Shown in pieces: positions 45,231 through 56,832 of a DNA stretch of 64,000 bases. A program made the position numbers and the translations under genes. The stretch's first letter is position 1; each line of letters opens with the position of its first letter. The DNA is from Gamsiella multidivaricata (Eukaryota; Mortierellomycota; Mortierellomycetes; Mortierellales; Mortierellaceae): the NCBI RefSeq assembly GCF_025024155.1, contig NW_026251770.1, positions 124,001-188,000 on the forward strand, read 5' to 3'. Below the pieces are notes generated by a model. It was not told the DNA's origin and did no database searches. It saw nothing but the letters and a program-made list of their open reading frames with translations.

Positions 45231-48200
45231 TTACAAGAGTGCTTGTGTGACATGCTTCCAAAGCATCCTGGCCTTCGTCCCTGAGTATCGAACCCTCCTT
45301 AATTCCGCGTCCTCGCTTGACCACATATCCCAATAAAACTCGTCATTACAAGTCTCTTCCGGCCCTCCCTCCGAAGACGAATGCAACTCTTCTGCTTCCT
45401 CCGCCAAGGGCAGGTCCGGAGTCGAGGACAGTTGCCGAGTAGCCGCAATGTGTTTCTGAACAAAGTCGTCTGATTGGTACATCCACTCATGGTATACGCA
45501 CTTTTTCGACTCCCTATCCTGTTGCTGATCTGACTCTGCAGTCATTACCGTCGTCGCCACCGTCTCCAAGGGACACATCCATGTGTCATGATAGTATTGC
45601 AATGCTGCTGCTAGATGATAGTCCAACCGACACGCTGGTCGTCCAAAGTCTGAGGACATATCGCTGACAATCGTCTTGACCACCTGCGAAGAAATCTTGA
45701 ACACAGGTACCTGAGCGCACAGATGCAAAAGAGCCAAGTATAGCTCGGTTGGCAGTCGTCGAGCCTGAGAATTCGGCTTCAAGGTCGGGTTGAGCTCCTG
45801 AAAGACGGGCACGTTGAGTGCAGTGAACGATGATCTTGGCGAGACCGAGACGGTGGATGTGTTTTCGAGCTCGGCGGGTTCTTCGGTGATCGATGAAGCG
45901 CTTGCGGTCGATAGTGAGGCTTTATGGGTTTTGTTGGTGCTTATAGGTGAGCCGGGTGCTAGAAGGATCAATGCTGGGATATGGCGGATCGGTCCGACAT
46001 TCCTCATGTCCGCATAGATCTCAAACGCCAAGTCCATCAGTGGTCCAAGAGTCATGGGTTGCGATCGGTTCAAGGAAATCGAAGAGGATCGACGATGATG
46101 CTTTAAGATCTCCGTGCTTCTCTTTGCTTGAGGGAGTGCCTTCTGATCCGGGTTGTGAACCACCGCCAGAGCCGCGTCATAGATCGCCTTGATCACGCAG
46201 GTCATCACGAAGGGGTCGCGAAGGTGATGTTGATTATGCTGATCACTTCGGATGGCACTGTAGATCTTGAACGCCTTCAGGTAACGCGAGGACACTTCCG
46301 GTGAGTGATTAGCAATCGTCAGAATGTCGTGTAGGAACATAGCCATGGATGATGCTCCGTTACTGCTAGCCAGGGACAGATGTCCTGAAGTCGCCTGGCC
46401 ACTCGCAGATCCGGCTGACGGGTGAGGATGCGAGTGAGGATGAGGGTGAGAGTGGTTGCTGTTGACAAAGAAGGTATGTGGATTCATCATCGCCTTGTTA
46501 TAGATGACCCATGCGCGTGCCTCCCAAAGCTCAGCGTCCGACTTGAGATTTTTGGCTGTGTCCTGATCTGATAGCCCGTTATAATCCACCTCATCCTCAA
46601 AGCGAATATCCTTGGCAATCAAATTTGGCGCCCCTGGTCGATTTATGTCAAGGCCGCTATGGCCCAGAAAAGCGCGCCTGCAGAGTCGCATTGCGATCTT
46701 GGCCGTATCACCATCTTCCAGCGTAGGTCCCATTTTTTCGTATATCTGCTTCCAGCCATACTCAAACTCCTTGTAGCCGACGCATTCCTCGAGCATGCCA
46801 TTGTCCAGATGAGTAAGATGCCGATTCACGTTGAGACGACTTGGAAGGATAGTCGATGAATTAAGTGTCGTTTCTGCGTCGTTACTCTTAGTGAACTTGA
46901 GTGATGACAAAAACGAAAATGCACCTTTGGTTGGTGCTTGGGCCACTGGAGCAGCTAGAGTGCTAACACTAGGAGCTGAGGCTCCTGAAGGCCACGATGG
47001 AGCTACTGAAGGGGTGCGCTGATGCCCTGATGGCGATCGCTGATGACTCGGGGAGGTGCGCACTGAGGGAGAGTGACGATGGGAAGATGTCGTCGTGGAC
47101 GATGTGATGGATTTACTCCGCACATGATTGCCGAGCTGCCGCTGAGGAGAGAGCTGCTGTTCATGCATAAGATGTTGCTGCAGTGCCTGGGGCGTAAGTC
47201 TTGATTCTGTATCTGCAGCAGCCGGTGAGCGCTCCAGACCTGAAGGGCCTTCAATAAGACGAGTACGACGATGCTCGTATTGAGCCTTGACCTCCTCCCA
47301 TTTGGATGCCTCAGCCTGCAGTTTGTACCATGTCCTGATCCTAGACTTTTCATCGCTAGCGCACTGCTGAGTGGTCTCCTTGAAGTCGATGTATTTCTGC
47401 AGCAAGGCCTCTGCGTCTTGAAGTTGGCGTGGTTTGGAAAACAACAGGCACGTAATCGCTGCCCGGTACACAGGTCCCGTCCACGTTGCAGGCTCAATAT
47501 GGCCAAGACAATCCTGTGCTTCCTCGATCTGCTTGTGTTCGATCCAGTACTGGGCCATTGCCAAATGTGCCTCGTTCTGATACAATAAACAATGGTTTCT
47601 CGGTCAATTCTGCGATCCTGTTGTCAATGAATAATATGGTGCGAATGATTAGATAGTATACTTACTTGAAGGTCGTATCCAGCCTGCTGAATGGAGCCAT
47701 AAAACTGCGTGTAGAGCGCCTCGGACGACATGACACCCTGATGAACTGTCTCCTTGCCCAGAGATTCCGCAACACTCGACTTACACATGATCCTCAGAAT
47801 GTCTGAATAGACCTTGGCCGTCTTTGTCTTTGCGTCTTGAATCTCGCGTGGAACATGCTCGCTTGGATCATTGATCTCCGGCATCTGATCCAGCTTGCTC
47901 TGTAACACCGTCATAGCCGACAAAATAGAGACATACGATGTGTCCATGTCCCTGTCCTGAGACAAACATTGTAATGTCACTGATGCGACGTGCTCACTGG
48001 CGGTATCCCATGACGAAAGTCTTGGTGCACTGTCGGCTTCGATGATGTCCACAAATGCTGCTCCGGTCTGAGAATGCGAGGTAGAACCGCCAGAAGTATT
48101 CGCAACGGCTTCATGATCGGGCTGTTGCTGTTGGGCGATATTCACATCCGTATGAGTCTTGGGAACGAGTGATCCGTGCTCTTGCAACCTCGAGTCTTCT

Positions 48201-48607
48201 GTGACGATTGTGTCCTTTGTGGCCATAGCATCGACTATATCTGGAACCAGTGGTGCTTCCTTAGTATCGTCCATTGCCCAAACATTTTCTTCGATCGAGG
48301 TCAACAGCGGGTCTCCGAATGACGGACCCGTTGGTTCCCTCCTCTCCATCTCGGTCCTGGTTTCATCACTCAGGGGTAAAACCTGAGCAGTGCTGTTATG
48401 CGTTTCGTTCTGGACTGATAGGTCCTGCTCCTGCTCCCTGACTGGAACATCAATGAACGAGTCCTTAATCATCTCCGGGGTATCAGGTGTAGTCACACCT
48501 GTGATTGATTCTGCGGCGGTGTTGGTAGTAGTGGCACTGACTGTGGAAAAGGTTGCTTCAGAGAGAAGGCTGGGCGAATCCACTGTGGTAGAGGGGAAGT
48601 GTGACAT
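45231..48607 (-). CDS. Large protein with TPR-like helical repeats, function unknown
   Basis: Two exons (48607-47666 and 47576-45231) join in phase to 1095 residues. The first 190 are Ser/Thr/Glu-rich and look disordered. From about 210 there are regular amphipathic helices. The junction region reads GYDLQNEAHLAMAQYWIEH, then AQDCLGHIEPATWTGPVYRA and LQDAEALLQKYI, typical of tetratricopeptide-like repeats. A second disordered, His/Ser/Pro-rich stretch lies around residues 450-540, followed by more helices (CVIKAIYDAALAVVHNPDQ, PTELYLALLHLCAQV). No catalytic motif, signal peptide or membrane helix is seen. I do not recognise a named family; a scaffold role is inferred from the repeats. Confidence 0.75.
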
Positions 48608-50080
48608 AGTGCGTGCCTCTGTAGTAGTGCCACACGTCTGAGGTGAGGTGGTCCTGGCCTCTGTATGAAGCTCCGGCTCGGTCTTTATCTCTATCTTGGT
48701 CCCAGTTGCCTCGACGACTCCTTGTGTCGATGTAGATGGATTGGCGTTCAGGAGGACCCTGGTCTTCTTTGCACGCCCGCCGTTTGCTCTCTATAAAGGC
48801 TAAGGTTGGTTGCGATGTTGGATATATCAAATGAGGGGAAGAAAAGGAAGGTGTCAGCTCGTGGGTGAAAAGATACAAGTCGCAACTGCAAGGAACGGAT
48901 GGTGGTGAGGTGAAGCGGAAAGAAGTGACAAGAAAGAAGGGGGGCGGACCAAGTCACCAAGGTGCCGATGCAAGTAAGGGGCAGACGGCATTCTATTTTT
49001 TCAAACGCGTCACATGCCTCAGGTCCCTTTCTCAGATCCCTGTTGTCGCCCACAGACATGATGACGACGGGGCAGGAGGGGAAACAAAATGGAGACTCTC
49101 ATTCCGCTCTGTTTGATACTCACAGAGAGAAACACAAGGGTCGAGGTAAAATCGCTCTCTTATTCTGTGTAGACAGCGCTCGTTAAAAAATATCCACGCC
49201 ACCCACATACACCAATCTTCAGCTCACACTTCAGAAATAAACAACGCGCCCAGACCCAACCAGCATCGTGTCATCGTGTCGCACTGTCTCACCATGCCTT
49301 CGTCCCTTAGACGTTCCAGACGATTTCATCTCGGTCACAGAACATCCCACGCTCTGGAGCAGGATCCTAGCAAGATGAATACTATCCATTAGCGAGTTGC
49401 TGACCAACGACTGGAAGATGACGGGCCCAGGAAGAACTTGACGCCTACGGCACGTGCAGCTTGCGTTGTATTCGATTGCTGCCAGTTCTTCGGGTATTCA
49501 TTTCGGCTGATGGTTCTTATGGGTGATGATTGGGATCGCGATTCGCTTGTTAGTGCTGGATTTTTGTTCTTGCTGTTGCTGCCGTTTGGCAGCCAAAGTT
49601 GGGACAGCCATTGCCACTGTCCTTATCGTCATAGTGTGTAGTGAAAAATTAAACATGAAACTGTAGCAGGAAACGATTAAGACATTTAAGCATCGTTTTC
49701 TTAAAGAGAAACGGTAATTGGAAATCATGGAATGGACAGTGAGGATGACAACGAGCGAGAGATGGACAGCATAGCGACTTAGCAGTGAGTGGTTGTCAAA
49801 CCAGAAGATAGCCAGGAGGAAACGCATATGAGAGTATGATGAGGATGACACTGAGGTGTGTAGGAAAGAATAATCCCTATGCTATAGTCTATTTGCGCTA
49901 CTGTGAGTCGCGTCGCGTTTAACCTGTACTATCAGCTATTAACTATGTGCTATGTAACAGAGAGGATGACTACTGCCAGACACCCTGGAAACGAGCTTAT
50001 TCAAGAAAGTTCTCTCAGCCTCTGCATCAGCCTAATTCCAGCTCTGGTCTTGGCATGGACACACATGTTCATACTACTAA
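48608..50080. other. Gene-poor region upstream of the TPR-like gene
   Basis: No gene can be supported. The left part is the likely promoter and leader of the TPR-like gene. A 29-codon frame starting ATG near 49293 in a CACC context is too short to call. Confidence 0.4.
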
Positions 50081-50500
50081 AACGACCACTACTCTTCGGA
50101 TGTGGCCAGTCTGCAGCAGAGAGTGTCTGCTCGCCTCCTATCCTGTACATACAGCATGGAGTCCAAACACGACTGCTCGTCCATTCCTGCCGTCATCGAG
50201 GTCAAACACAACGACATCAAGCAAGGAATCGCACAAGGTACTTTACAACTCAAGGCTGTTCTGACTAAGACGCATGTAACAAACAGTGCCCTGGCATTCG
50301 TCTCATATGGAATTGTTACCGACTCTATGAAATGGCAGTTTCTGGAATATTTGTACAACTCCCCTGTCACTACTCCCCTGATTCGCAAGCCTTCACATTC
50401 TTACACAATCGACTATGTACTAGTCTACTCGTACAACTTGGCAAAACCAAGGTACATCAAGGACTCAGGTTTCCCTGCGTACGGGCTCAATAGAGATTAA
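50081..50500 (+). pseudogene. Crinkler-like C-terminal nuclease-domain fragment
   Basis: The frame is open from 50081; the first in-frame ATG is at 50156 (114 residues). It contains AVIEVKHNDIKQGIAQ, an E-x-K motif followed by a Gln-rich helix. Next come a YGIVTDSMKWQFL block and a DYVLVYSYNLAKPRYIK stretch. This order resembles the PD-(D/E)XK-like domain found at the C-terminus of many Crinkler (CRN) proteins of fungi and oomycetes. No N-terminal LFLAK/HVLVV-type region or P-loop is seen upstream, and a TAA lies before 50081. I infer a truncated copy in an accessory patch. A short intact gene is possible. Assignment is from motif style only. Confidence 0.4.
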
Positions 50501-50780
50501 AGCCCTCCTAGCCAATTGTGCCGCAGAAAAACTAAGAAAAATGGATTTTGTCGCGATCATGGCATTCGACGGTATGTGGTGCGTCTGTTTGTGCTACAAC
50601 ACGAGGCGTAAAATTCTTGTCAAATATGGTACCTTGATACTCCGCAACTTGCTCTTGCTGTATGAATGCTGCTCTTGCTATATAAGAGTGTGTCTTCCCC
50701 TGCCAGATATCTCAGCAACAGTTCTCCAAGCACTTCTTCCCAGAACCCCGACCTTACCTACAGACCCTCGCTTTCGCGCC

Positions 50781-50889
50781 TCAAGTCAAGTCAATCCCAA
50801 GATCTTCAAGTCAAGCCGATCCCAAGCTCTTCAAGTCAAGTCGATCCCAAGCTCTTCAAGTCAAGTCGATCCCAAGCTCTTCAAGTCCG
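50781..50889 (+). repeat. 25-bp minisatellite, about 4.3 copies
   Basis: Four consecutive 25-base units begin at 50781, 50806, 50831 and 50856, followed by a partial unit. The last two full units are identical, the first two differ by a few bases. A unit length not divisible by three argues against coding. Confidence 0.9.
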
Positions 50890-51034
50890 ACGTCGTTGCA
50901 GACACCATACAACACTCCCACTGTTGCGCCCCGCATTTACACGCATGGAGCCATTACACATTACCATCTCGTGGAGAGTACTTGACTAGCTCGATCTATG
51001 CGACTTGCTGAGATGCACGGGAGTATCACGCGGC

Positions 51035-51873
51035 ATGAGCACTATCGTCACGTCCTACATCTCTGGCAGAGCCTTGGAAGTATCCGCGGTAGACCCGAGA
51101 AAGCGTATGTCGTTCAGCAGTAGAGCGTTGAGTCCCACGTTTCGACGAATCATCGAGAACCACAACGGAGAACCACAACGGAGAACCACAACGGCATAGA
51201 TGTGTCAGGCACACTCATCACTACTTCGGATCTTGAGGAGTTGCTGCAGATGAACCCTGCATGGATAAGCGTTGATAGGTGCGCGAACATGAAGGCGAAG
51301 GCCATGATGAGGATCTTTACTCGCGCAATGGTAAAGTGGCCACACATCACCACGGATCTATACATGACGAGTGGTGGCATACCACTGGATATTGCACCGC
51401 CCACAACGCTGCTACCATACGTCGACAGGGGTCGTATCTTTGTGCATGAGTGTAATGGCAAGTACATCGGCATGACTAGCATGGTGCTTTACGATGACTC
51501 TGAGGTGGCGCCATGTCATCAGTGCGGTGCTGATGCCTGTGTGTACAATGGGTGCAGTAATTGCAGGTTGTACACATGTGATGACTGCAAGAGCTCAAGA
51601 TGTACTAAATGTGACCCCGACAGCCATGGGAGATATTGCAGTGGGTGTATGGGCACATATGAATGCTCCATGTGCGGTACGTATTACTGCTTGTGGGACA
51701 ACACGCAGACCAGCACTGTGTCCACGTGTGTCATTTGCGGTGTAAGGGCTTGCTTAGTATGCGTACCGAGTATGCAAAAGTACAGAAAATGCCGGAACTC
51801 GTATTGTGGCCAGTGCATTACCATGGATAGTAGCCAGCCATGCTTGTGGAAGTGCAGCAGTAATGGCCGATAG
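51035..51873 (+). pseudogene. Cys-rich protein gene split into two frames by a 13-bp repeat
   Basis: The first frame starts at ATG 51035 and runs to a stop at about 51199. The second is open through the repeat to 51873 and has a Cys-rich C-terminal half of about 26 cysteines in CxxC pairs (CHQCGADAC, CSNCRLYTCDDC, CSGCMGTYECSMCG). The spacing suggests several zinc-binding modules of RING or B-box kind, though I recognise none exactly. Between the frames lie three perfect copies of a 13-base unit. With one copy, or four, the two frames would be continuous. The present state is therefore either a broken gene, an assembly error, or a length-switchable locus. There is no intron signal that skips the repeat. 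The function is unknown. Confidence 0.55.
51155..51193 (+). repeat. Three perfect copies of a 13-bp unit
   Basis: The unit GAGAACCACAACG repeats at 51155, 51168 and 51181 without mismatch. It sits exactly where the reading frame of the Cys-rich gene is lost. Confidence 0.95.
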
Positions 51874-53020
51874 TGATCAACCAGTTGTCATTGTGAGTGC
51901 GCATTGTGGTTAGATACCGCTCGTGCTGCACCCTTTCAGAGCGTCTGTGAGGCTACACAGACTTCCCGCAGTTGAATTAAAAAAAGTTGGAGCCCCCTGA
52001 GTAACGTATTGGAGGTGGCTCATATGGCGAGCCTCATATTGTTGTAACTGCATCTGCTTCTGTGTCTTGTTCTGGGTCTGGGGCACGAACAGGGATTGGG
52101 CCTGATACTTTAACTCTTTAATAAATTTTCCGCTTTACTTTTAAGAGTGTTTGCAGATGTACATTCAGATCAAAATGGGATCCCACAAGATCTAGGTGAC
52201 GCTGCACTAGCAAGGTTCGCATCTGAACCTGCAGCTTCATCAAAATCTGTACGATTTTCAGCGCAGACGAAATGAAGAACAGTGTGAAGTTGAGCAATAC
52301 CGAGCTGCGGTATGGATTGCATAGATTGTCGACTGCTCAAAGCGCACAGGATACTCGGAGTCTTGAGTATGTTGAAAAAATAGTAATTGAACGCTGTGAT
52401 GTACTATGGTTGTTAAGAAAAATACCTGTCTATAAGATATTCTGCATTGCAATGGTTCTTCGTTTCTTATTTTCTGGCTGCAGGATAGTCTAAGGACGAT
52501 TCCTGAGGGACTTTGTCCTCTCGCGCGGAAGAAAACGCTTTTTTTTTGTCGGGCCGTGTGAGTGCTTACGAATAGACTGCACACATAAACAATAGCAACA
52601 AGACTAGGGGTGGAGAAATCTGGATCGCGCAGATGTTTGATTGGAATAGGCCGTATTCCGCTGTCTCGTCTCGTTTCCCAATGTTTCTGGCTGTGGTACG
52701 TTAGGCCAACCACACGCAGCTCTGTTTTCTCCTTTTCGCCCCTCCCTCTTCTTTACTCCCCCATCGCCCATGTTCTTTTGACACCTGCATCTACGTTCGC
52801 ATTATTCAGCCTCTCTTTCCATCTCCCCATTTCATTTGCATGTGGTGTTGTGTGTATGTGTATGTAAGAACCAGCACAGCCAGTATCTCAGCGCTTAACA
52901 TACCTCGAACACTTGCATCGCATACTCCACTCCACGCCACACAGCCGCATCGCACACACACATCCTTCCCATCTCTCCTCAGTTCCATGAGGCAGCATCC
53001 ATCTGCTTCCATTCAGCATC
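51874..53020. other. Gene-poor region and long leader of the GATA factor gene
   Basis: No gene can be supported between 51874 and about 52600. From 52700 the sequence becomes pyrimidine-rich and probably forms the promoter and leader of the GATA gene. Confidence 0.4.
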
Positions 53021-56000
53021 ATGGATAGCCGTCCACATCCCGCAGAACTCTCCGCTCCAGCCATAGAGGCTCACCGTCCTGATCCTCGACTGCCATCTTC
53101 ACATCCTCCGCTCTCTCGACACCACAGCAACTCGGGGCACGACCCATACGAGATCCACGCCAGTGCCGCCTATATCTCGTCCTCTTCACAATTCCCCACC
53201 ACGCCCTTGTTCCCTGACGACGGGTACCGGCAGTATCCCCGGCCGCCGCAGCTACAGCACCAGCCTCAGTTTCAGCTCCATTACCGCCAGTATCTCGATG
53301 GACAGCATCCCTTGGACAGACCAGATATGGATCTTGACGATGGCCCTCCTTCCGAACAGTACCCTCCCCATGTTACTAAATCGTCCCTCTACAGGCAATC
53401 ATCATCCTGGGCAACACAAGGCCACAACCCTAAGACCCAGCTCTCCTCATCAGCTCTCGGTCATTCCTCCAACGGGCCATCCTCAACCCCTCGAGGAGGC
53501 CATCCTTACGTTGGCCAAGCCCAAGAGGACACTGGACGTCCCTTCCCTCCAGCATCCTCTCTGTTGCTTCACGCTCATGGATCATCTCCTCGCCATTCAT
53601 CCTATCCATTTACCTCACCCTCCACTTCCTCGGCCGGCGTGGCTCTTGTAGACCGAGAACGCGAACGCGAACGTGAACTAGAACGAGACCAAGAAAAGGA
53701 AAGAAAGAGGGAGAGGGTCAGCGAACCGGGGTACGCATGTTCAGGAGGCCAAAGTTCACTAGTTCATCATCCAGAGGAGCCCTTACGAACATTGTCGTCC
53801 TTGGCTTATCAGCATCAGCATCAACAGCAGCAACAGCAACAGCAACAGGAAGCAGCCCAGTCTTCCATTCACAGTGCGATTTTTCCACAAACGATGGCCC
53901 CTCCGGATGACGGTTATGCTGCAGGTCCCCAAGATCGCGCTGCTGAGGTCAAAGATTCGGCTAATCTTGATGTAGTCAATCGGGCTCTGGATCACCCCTC
54001 AACCATAACATCTTTTCACCAACATGAAGATCAAAGACGCCTCCACAGTCTGTCACATTCTGCCCAGCACCCCTACCGGTCTCACTTGGCCCATGGCCAA
54101 AGCTATCGAGGACACCGCTACGAGGATATACCTCCCAAGTACGAGGGCGAATATGATCTCGATCAGCAGAACCCCCAACGAGTGTACTCACCACAACAGC
54201 AATCAGACTACCAGCACCATTCACCGCTTCATCTATCCATACCAGTTGATCCAAAGTATGAACCGCGTCCTTTTCATCATCCTCAACAACAGCGACCCTC
54301 AACTCTACGGCATTCGTCCTCGTATTCTCATGAACACCATTCCTCAGCCTCTCCTGTCTCCTATAGTCCTCCGTCTTCACACTATCCTGACAGTCCCTCA
54401 TTCTCAGCATCACAGACGCAACTGCAACATCAGCAACCAGCGCAACCCTATCAGCCGGGCCAACAAGGGAATGCGCGACGGGCCTCAGCCCCACGAGTAC
54501 CCAGCAAATCGATAATGTCGTCGCTGCCGAGCCTTTCTCGCCGAGAGCCTACTGACCGCACGGGCGACGGCAGCCATAGCACGACACACGACTCCAGTTA
54601 TGATAGTAACGCTGAGGAAGATGAGGACATGTCACCGTTCAACATCAAGACCCACGACCCTCGATTCAAATTTGGCACGGATATGCCGAACACTGTGGAT
54701 TTGAAGGCCGCAATTGAGAGCTGTGATATTCTATGCAAATTTGCGCTCCACTATACAGAGCAAGCAAATACGGTGCATGATGACCGCCGATCGTCGGAGT
54801 TGGACCCAGAGATGCGAGCGAACCTGCAGAAGATTCGATACATGAATACGACGATGCTTATGGGACTGCAGCATGTCATCAAGACGAATGAAAAGGTTGC
54901 GGATGATGGTGGGGAGCTGTCACCTTCACAATCGAATGCTACATCACAGGAACGGATAGAGAGAGAGACCAGTCCAGTAAGGTTCAGTAACGGGGTGCCA
55001 CCAAACGAGCTGGTACATGAACTCGCCAAGGTTGCTACATCGATCTTCCAGCTTGCAATCCGTATCAAGGCCTGGGTGGGCATGACTCCCAGGGAGCGAG
55101 AGCTTGACGAGGAGATTAATACGATCCGAGGAAAGCGATGCGTGCTTCTGGACAGCACTTTGGCACCATCGGTTGTGGACCAACATGGCAACGTACAGAA
55201 GGACTGGACTGTCGTGCCCGCAACATCATCGACCTCCAAGAGCTATTATGAACGACAGAGGGATTTGGTGCAGCCACGACCGTCGCACAACTATCCCTTG
55301 AACCAGAGGCACAGGCAACAGCAGCAGCCCTTCGAAAGGTATGATCAACCTCGTCCTGCCATCAACAGAGATTTGCATCGCAGCCAAATGGAGGTAGACC
55401 ATGAGGGAAGGCCTTTTATGAAGCACGGAAACAGCAGCAGTGCTATGGCGTCGCTTTCGACGTCGCATCGTGGTCACAGTTTCAAAGAAGGCTTTTCGAC
55501 ATCGTACTCGTCTGACTCGGGCATGAGCAGAGTTGGCTATCGCCACAGCAACAGCAGTGTCACTAGCGTTGATGGCTACAGCAAGAACAACAGCACCGAG
55601 GGCGGCCGCAACTCGAAGAGTGGCGAGGCACCCTATCAAAAGTACCGCAAGCGCGCCAAGCGGACCCAGCCTCCTGGCCGATGTCTGTCCTGCGATTCCT
55701 CGGATACGCCAGAGTGGCGTCGTGGACCTGATGGTGCCCGCACATTATGCAATGCCTGCGGTCTTCGTATGTACTTTTTTTATGCACTCTATATGTTCAA
55801 TGTATTGGGTCCATTGGAACGTAATACTAAAGGCATTTATCTACTTTCCTTTTGCAGATTATGCCAAGTTATTGAAGCGCCAAAGCGAACAGGGCCAACT
55901 AGCTGCGGGACCCACGTCTCTGAAGAGCCGAGTGATAAACACACGAATGGAGCAGCTACAGGCGATTGCGCTCCCATTGCGAAAGCGGAATAGCAGTCAG

Positions 56001-56387
56001 ACTGCAGAATCAACCCCGCACGCAGATCCATCTGGATCCGACACTGCCACTCCAATAGCCACTGCGACTGGCGAGCTATTAGGGCCTTCAGGGGTAGGGT
56101 CTCCAGGAATAGGATCTTCAGGAGTAAGATCTTCAGGAGCAGGGCCTTCAGAGGCAGGATCTTCCCAGGCAGAATCTTTAGGGGTAGGAGCCTCAGAGAT
56201 AGGGTCTTCGGGTTCAGAATCGAGCAGCGTGCAAACGGAGGCTTCATCGGCCCCTAGCTCTGTCGGAGAATCGGATTCGTACCAACTATCAGAGTCCAAA
56301 AAGATGGCAGATCAAGATGCTGCCGCTGTCGCAGTTTCCTCGACTGAGAATGGAGTTGTTGACAAGGAGCTGAAGAAGGAGGGATGA
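53021..56387 (+). CDS. GATA-type zinc finger transcription factor
   Basis: Two exons (53021-55766 and 55858-56387) join in phase to 1091 residues. A single class IV finger begins at about residue 888: CLSC, an 18-residue loop containing TPEWRRGPDGA, then CNAC. The intron falls inside the finger, and splicing restores CGLHYAKLLK. A basic stretch (KYRKRAKRTQ) precedes it. The first 500 residues are Ser/Pro/His/Gln-rich with a poly-Gln tract near 264-280. Between about 560 and 710 lies a well-ordered helical block (DLKAAIESCDILCKFALHY, ELVHELAKVATSIFQLAIRI) that I do not recognise. The C-terminus has degenerate 5-residue repeats of the type GSSGV. Fungal GATA factors regulate nitrogen use, light or iron responses; which applies here cannot be told. 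Confidence 0.92.
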
Positions 56388-56604
56388 TGATGGATTTGGT
56401 CAAGATGAGGAATATTTTTGTGCTACGCCTTTTTTTTTCTTTTCCTCCTTTGTTTTCATTGTCAATTACTGTGTACCATAGCATTCTACTTCTTTACATA
56501 TAAACTTATTTTAGCAATTCGATGGAGCAAAAACAACAGCCTGGAGATAAATGGATCTACTCAATATGCTTTGGAGATCTCTTTTGATTAGTATCTTTAT
56601 GAAG

Positions 56605-56638
<34 letters not shown>

Positions 56639-56832
56639 TAGAAGAAACAAGCAAAGGACTTTTTTTGGTATATACAAGGTGCGGAAGAAAATCAGATAAC
56701 AAGGCTGTAAAGAAAGAAACCACAATCAACATAAAAATGAAGTGAGGAGTAAAGAGCAAAGGGCACATTCAGATATGTGGATGATCTAATTGAATAACAT
56801 GTCGGAAAAAAGGAATGAAAGAGTCGGGTTCC
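56388..56832. other. Convergent intergenic region with 30-base A run
   Basis: This holds the 3' regions of the GATA gene and the next gene. An uninterrupted A run lies at 56605-56634. I see no gene. Confidence 0.5.

Noticed and set aside
48748..49059. Minus-strand frame upstream of the TPR-like gene as an extra first exon
   Set aside because: I found no donor and acceptor that link it in phase, and the ATG at 48607 gives a normal disordered N-terminus.
52258..52713. 151-codon minus-strand frame before the GATA gene
   Set aside because: Composition is not protein-like and it overlaps the probable GATA leader.
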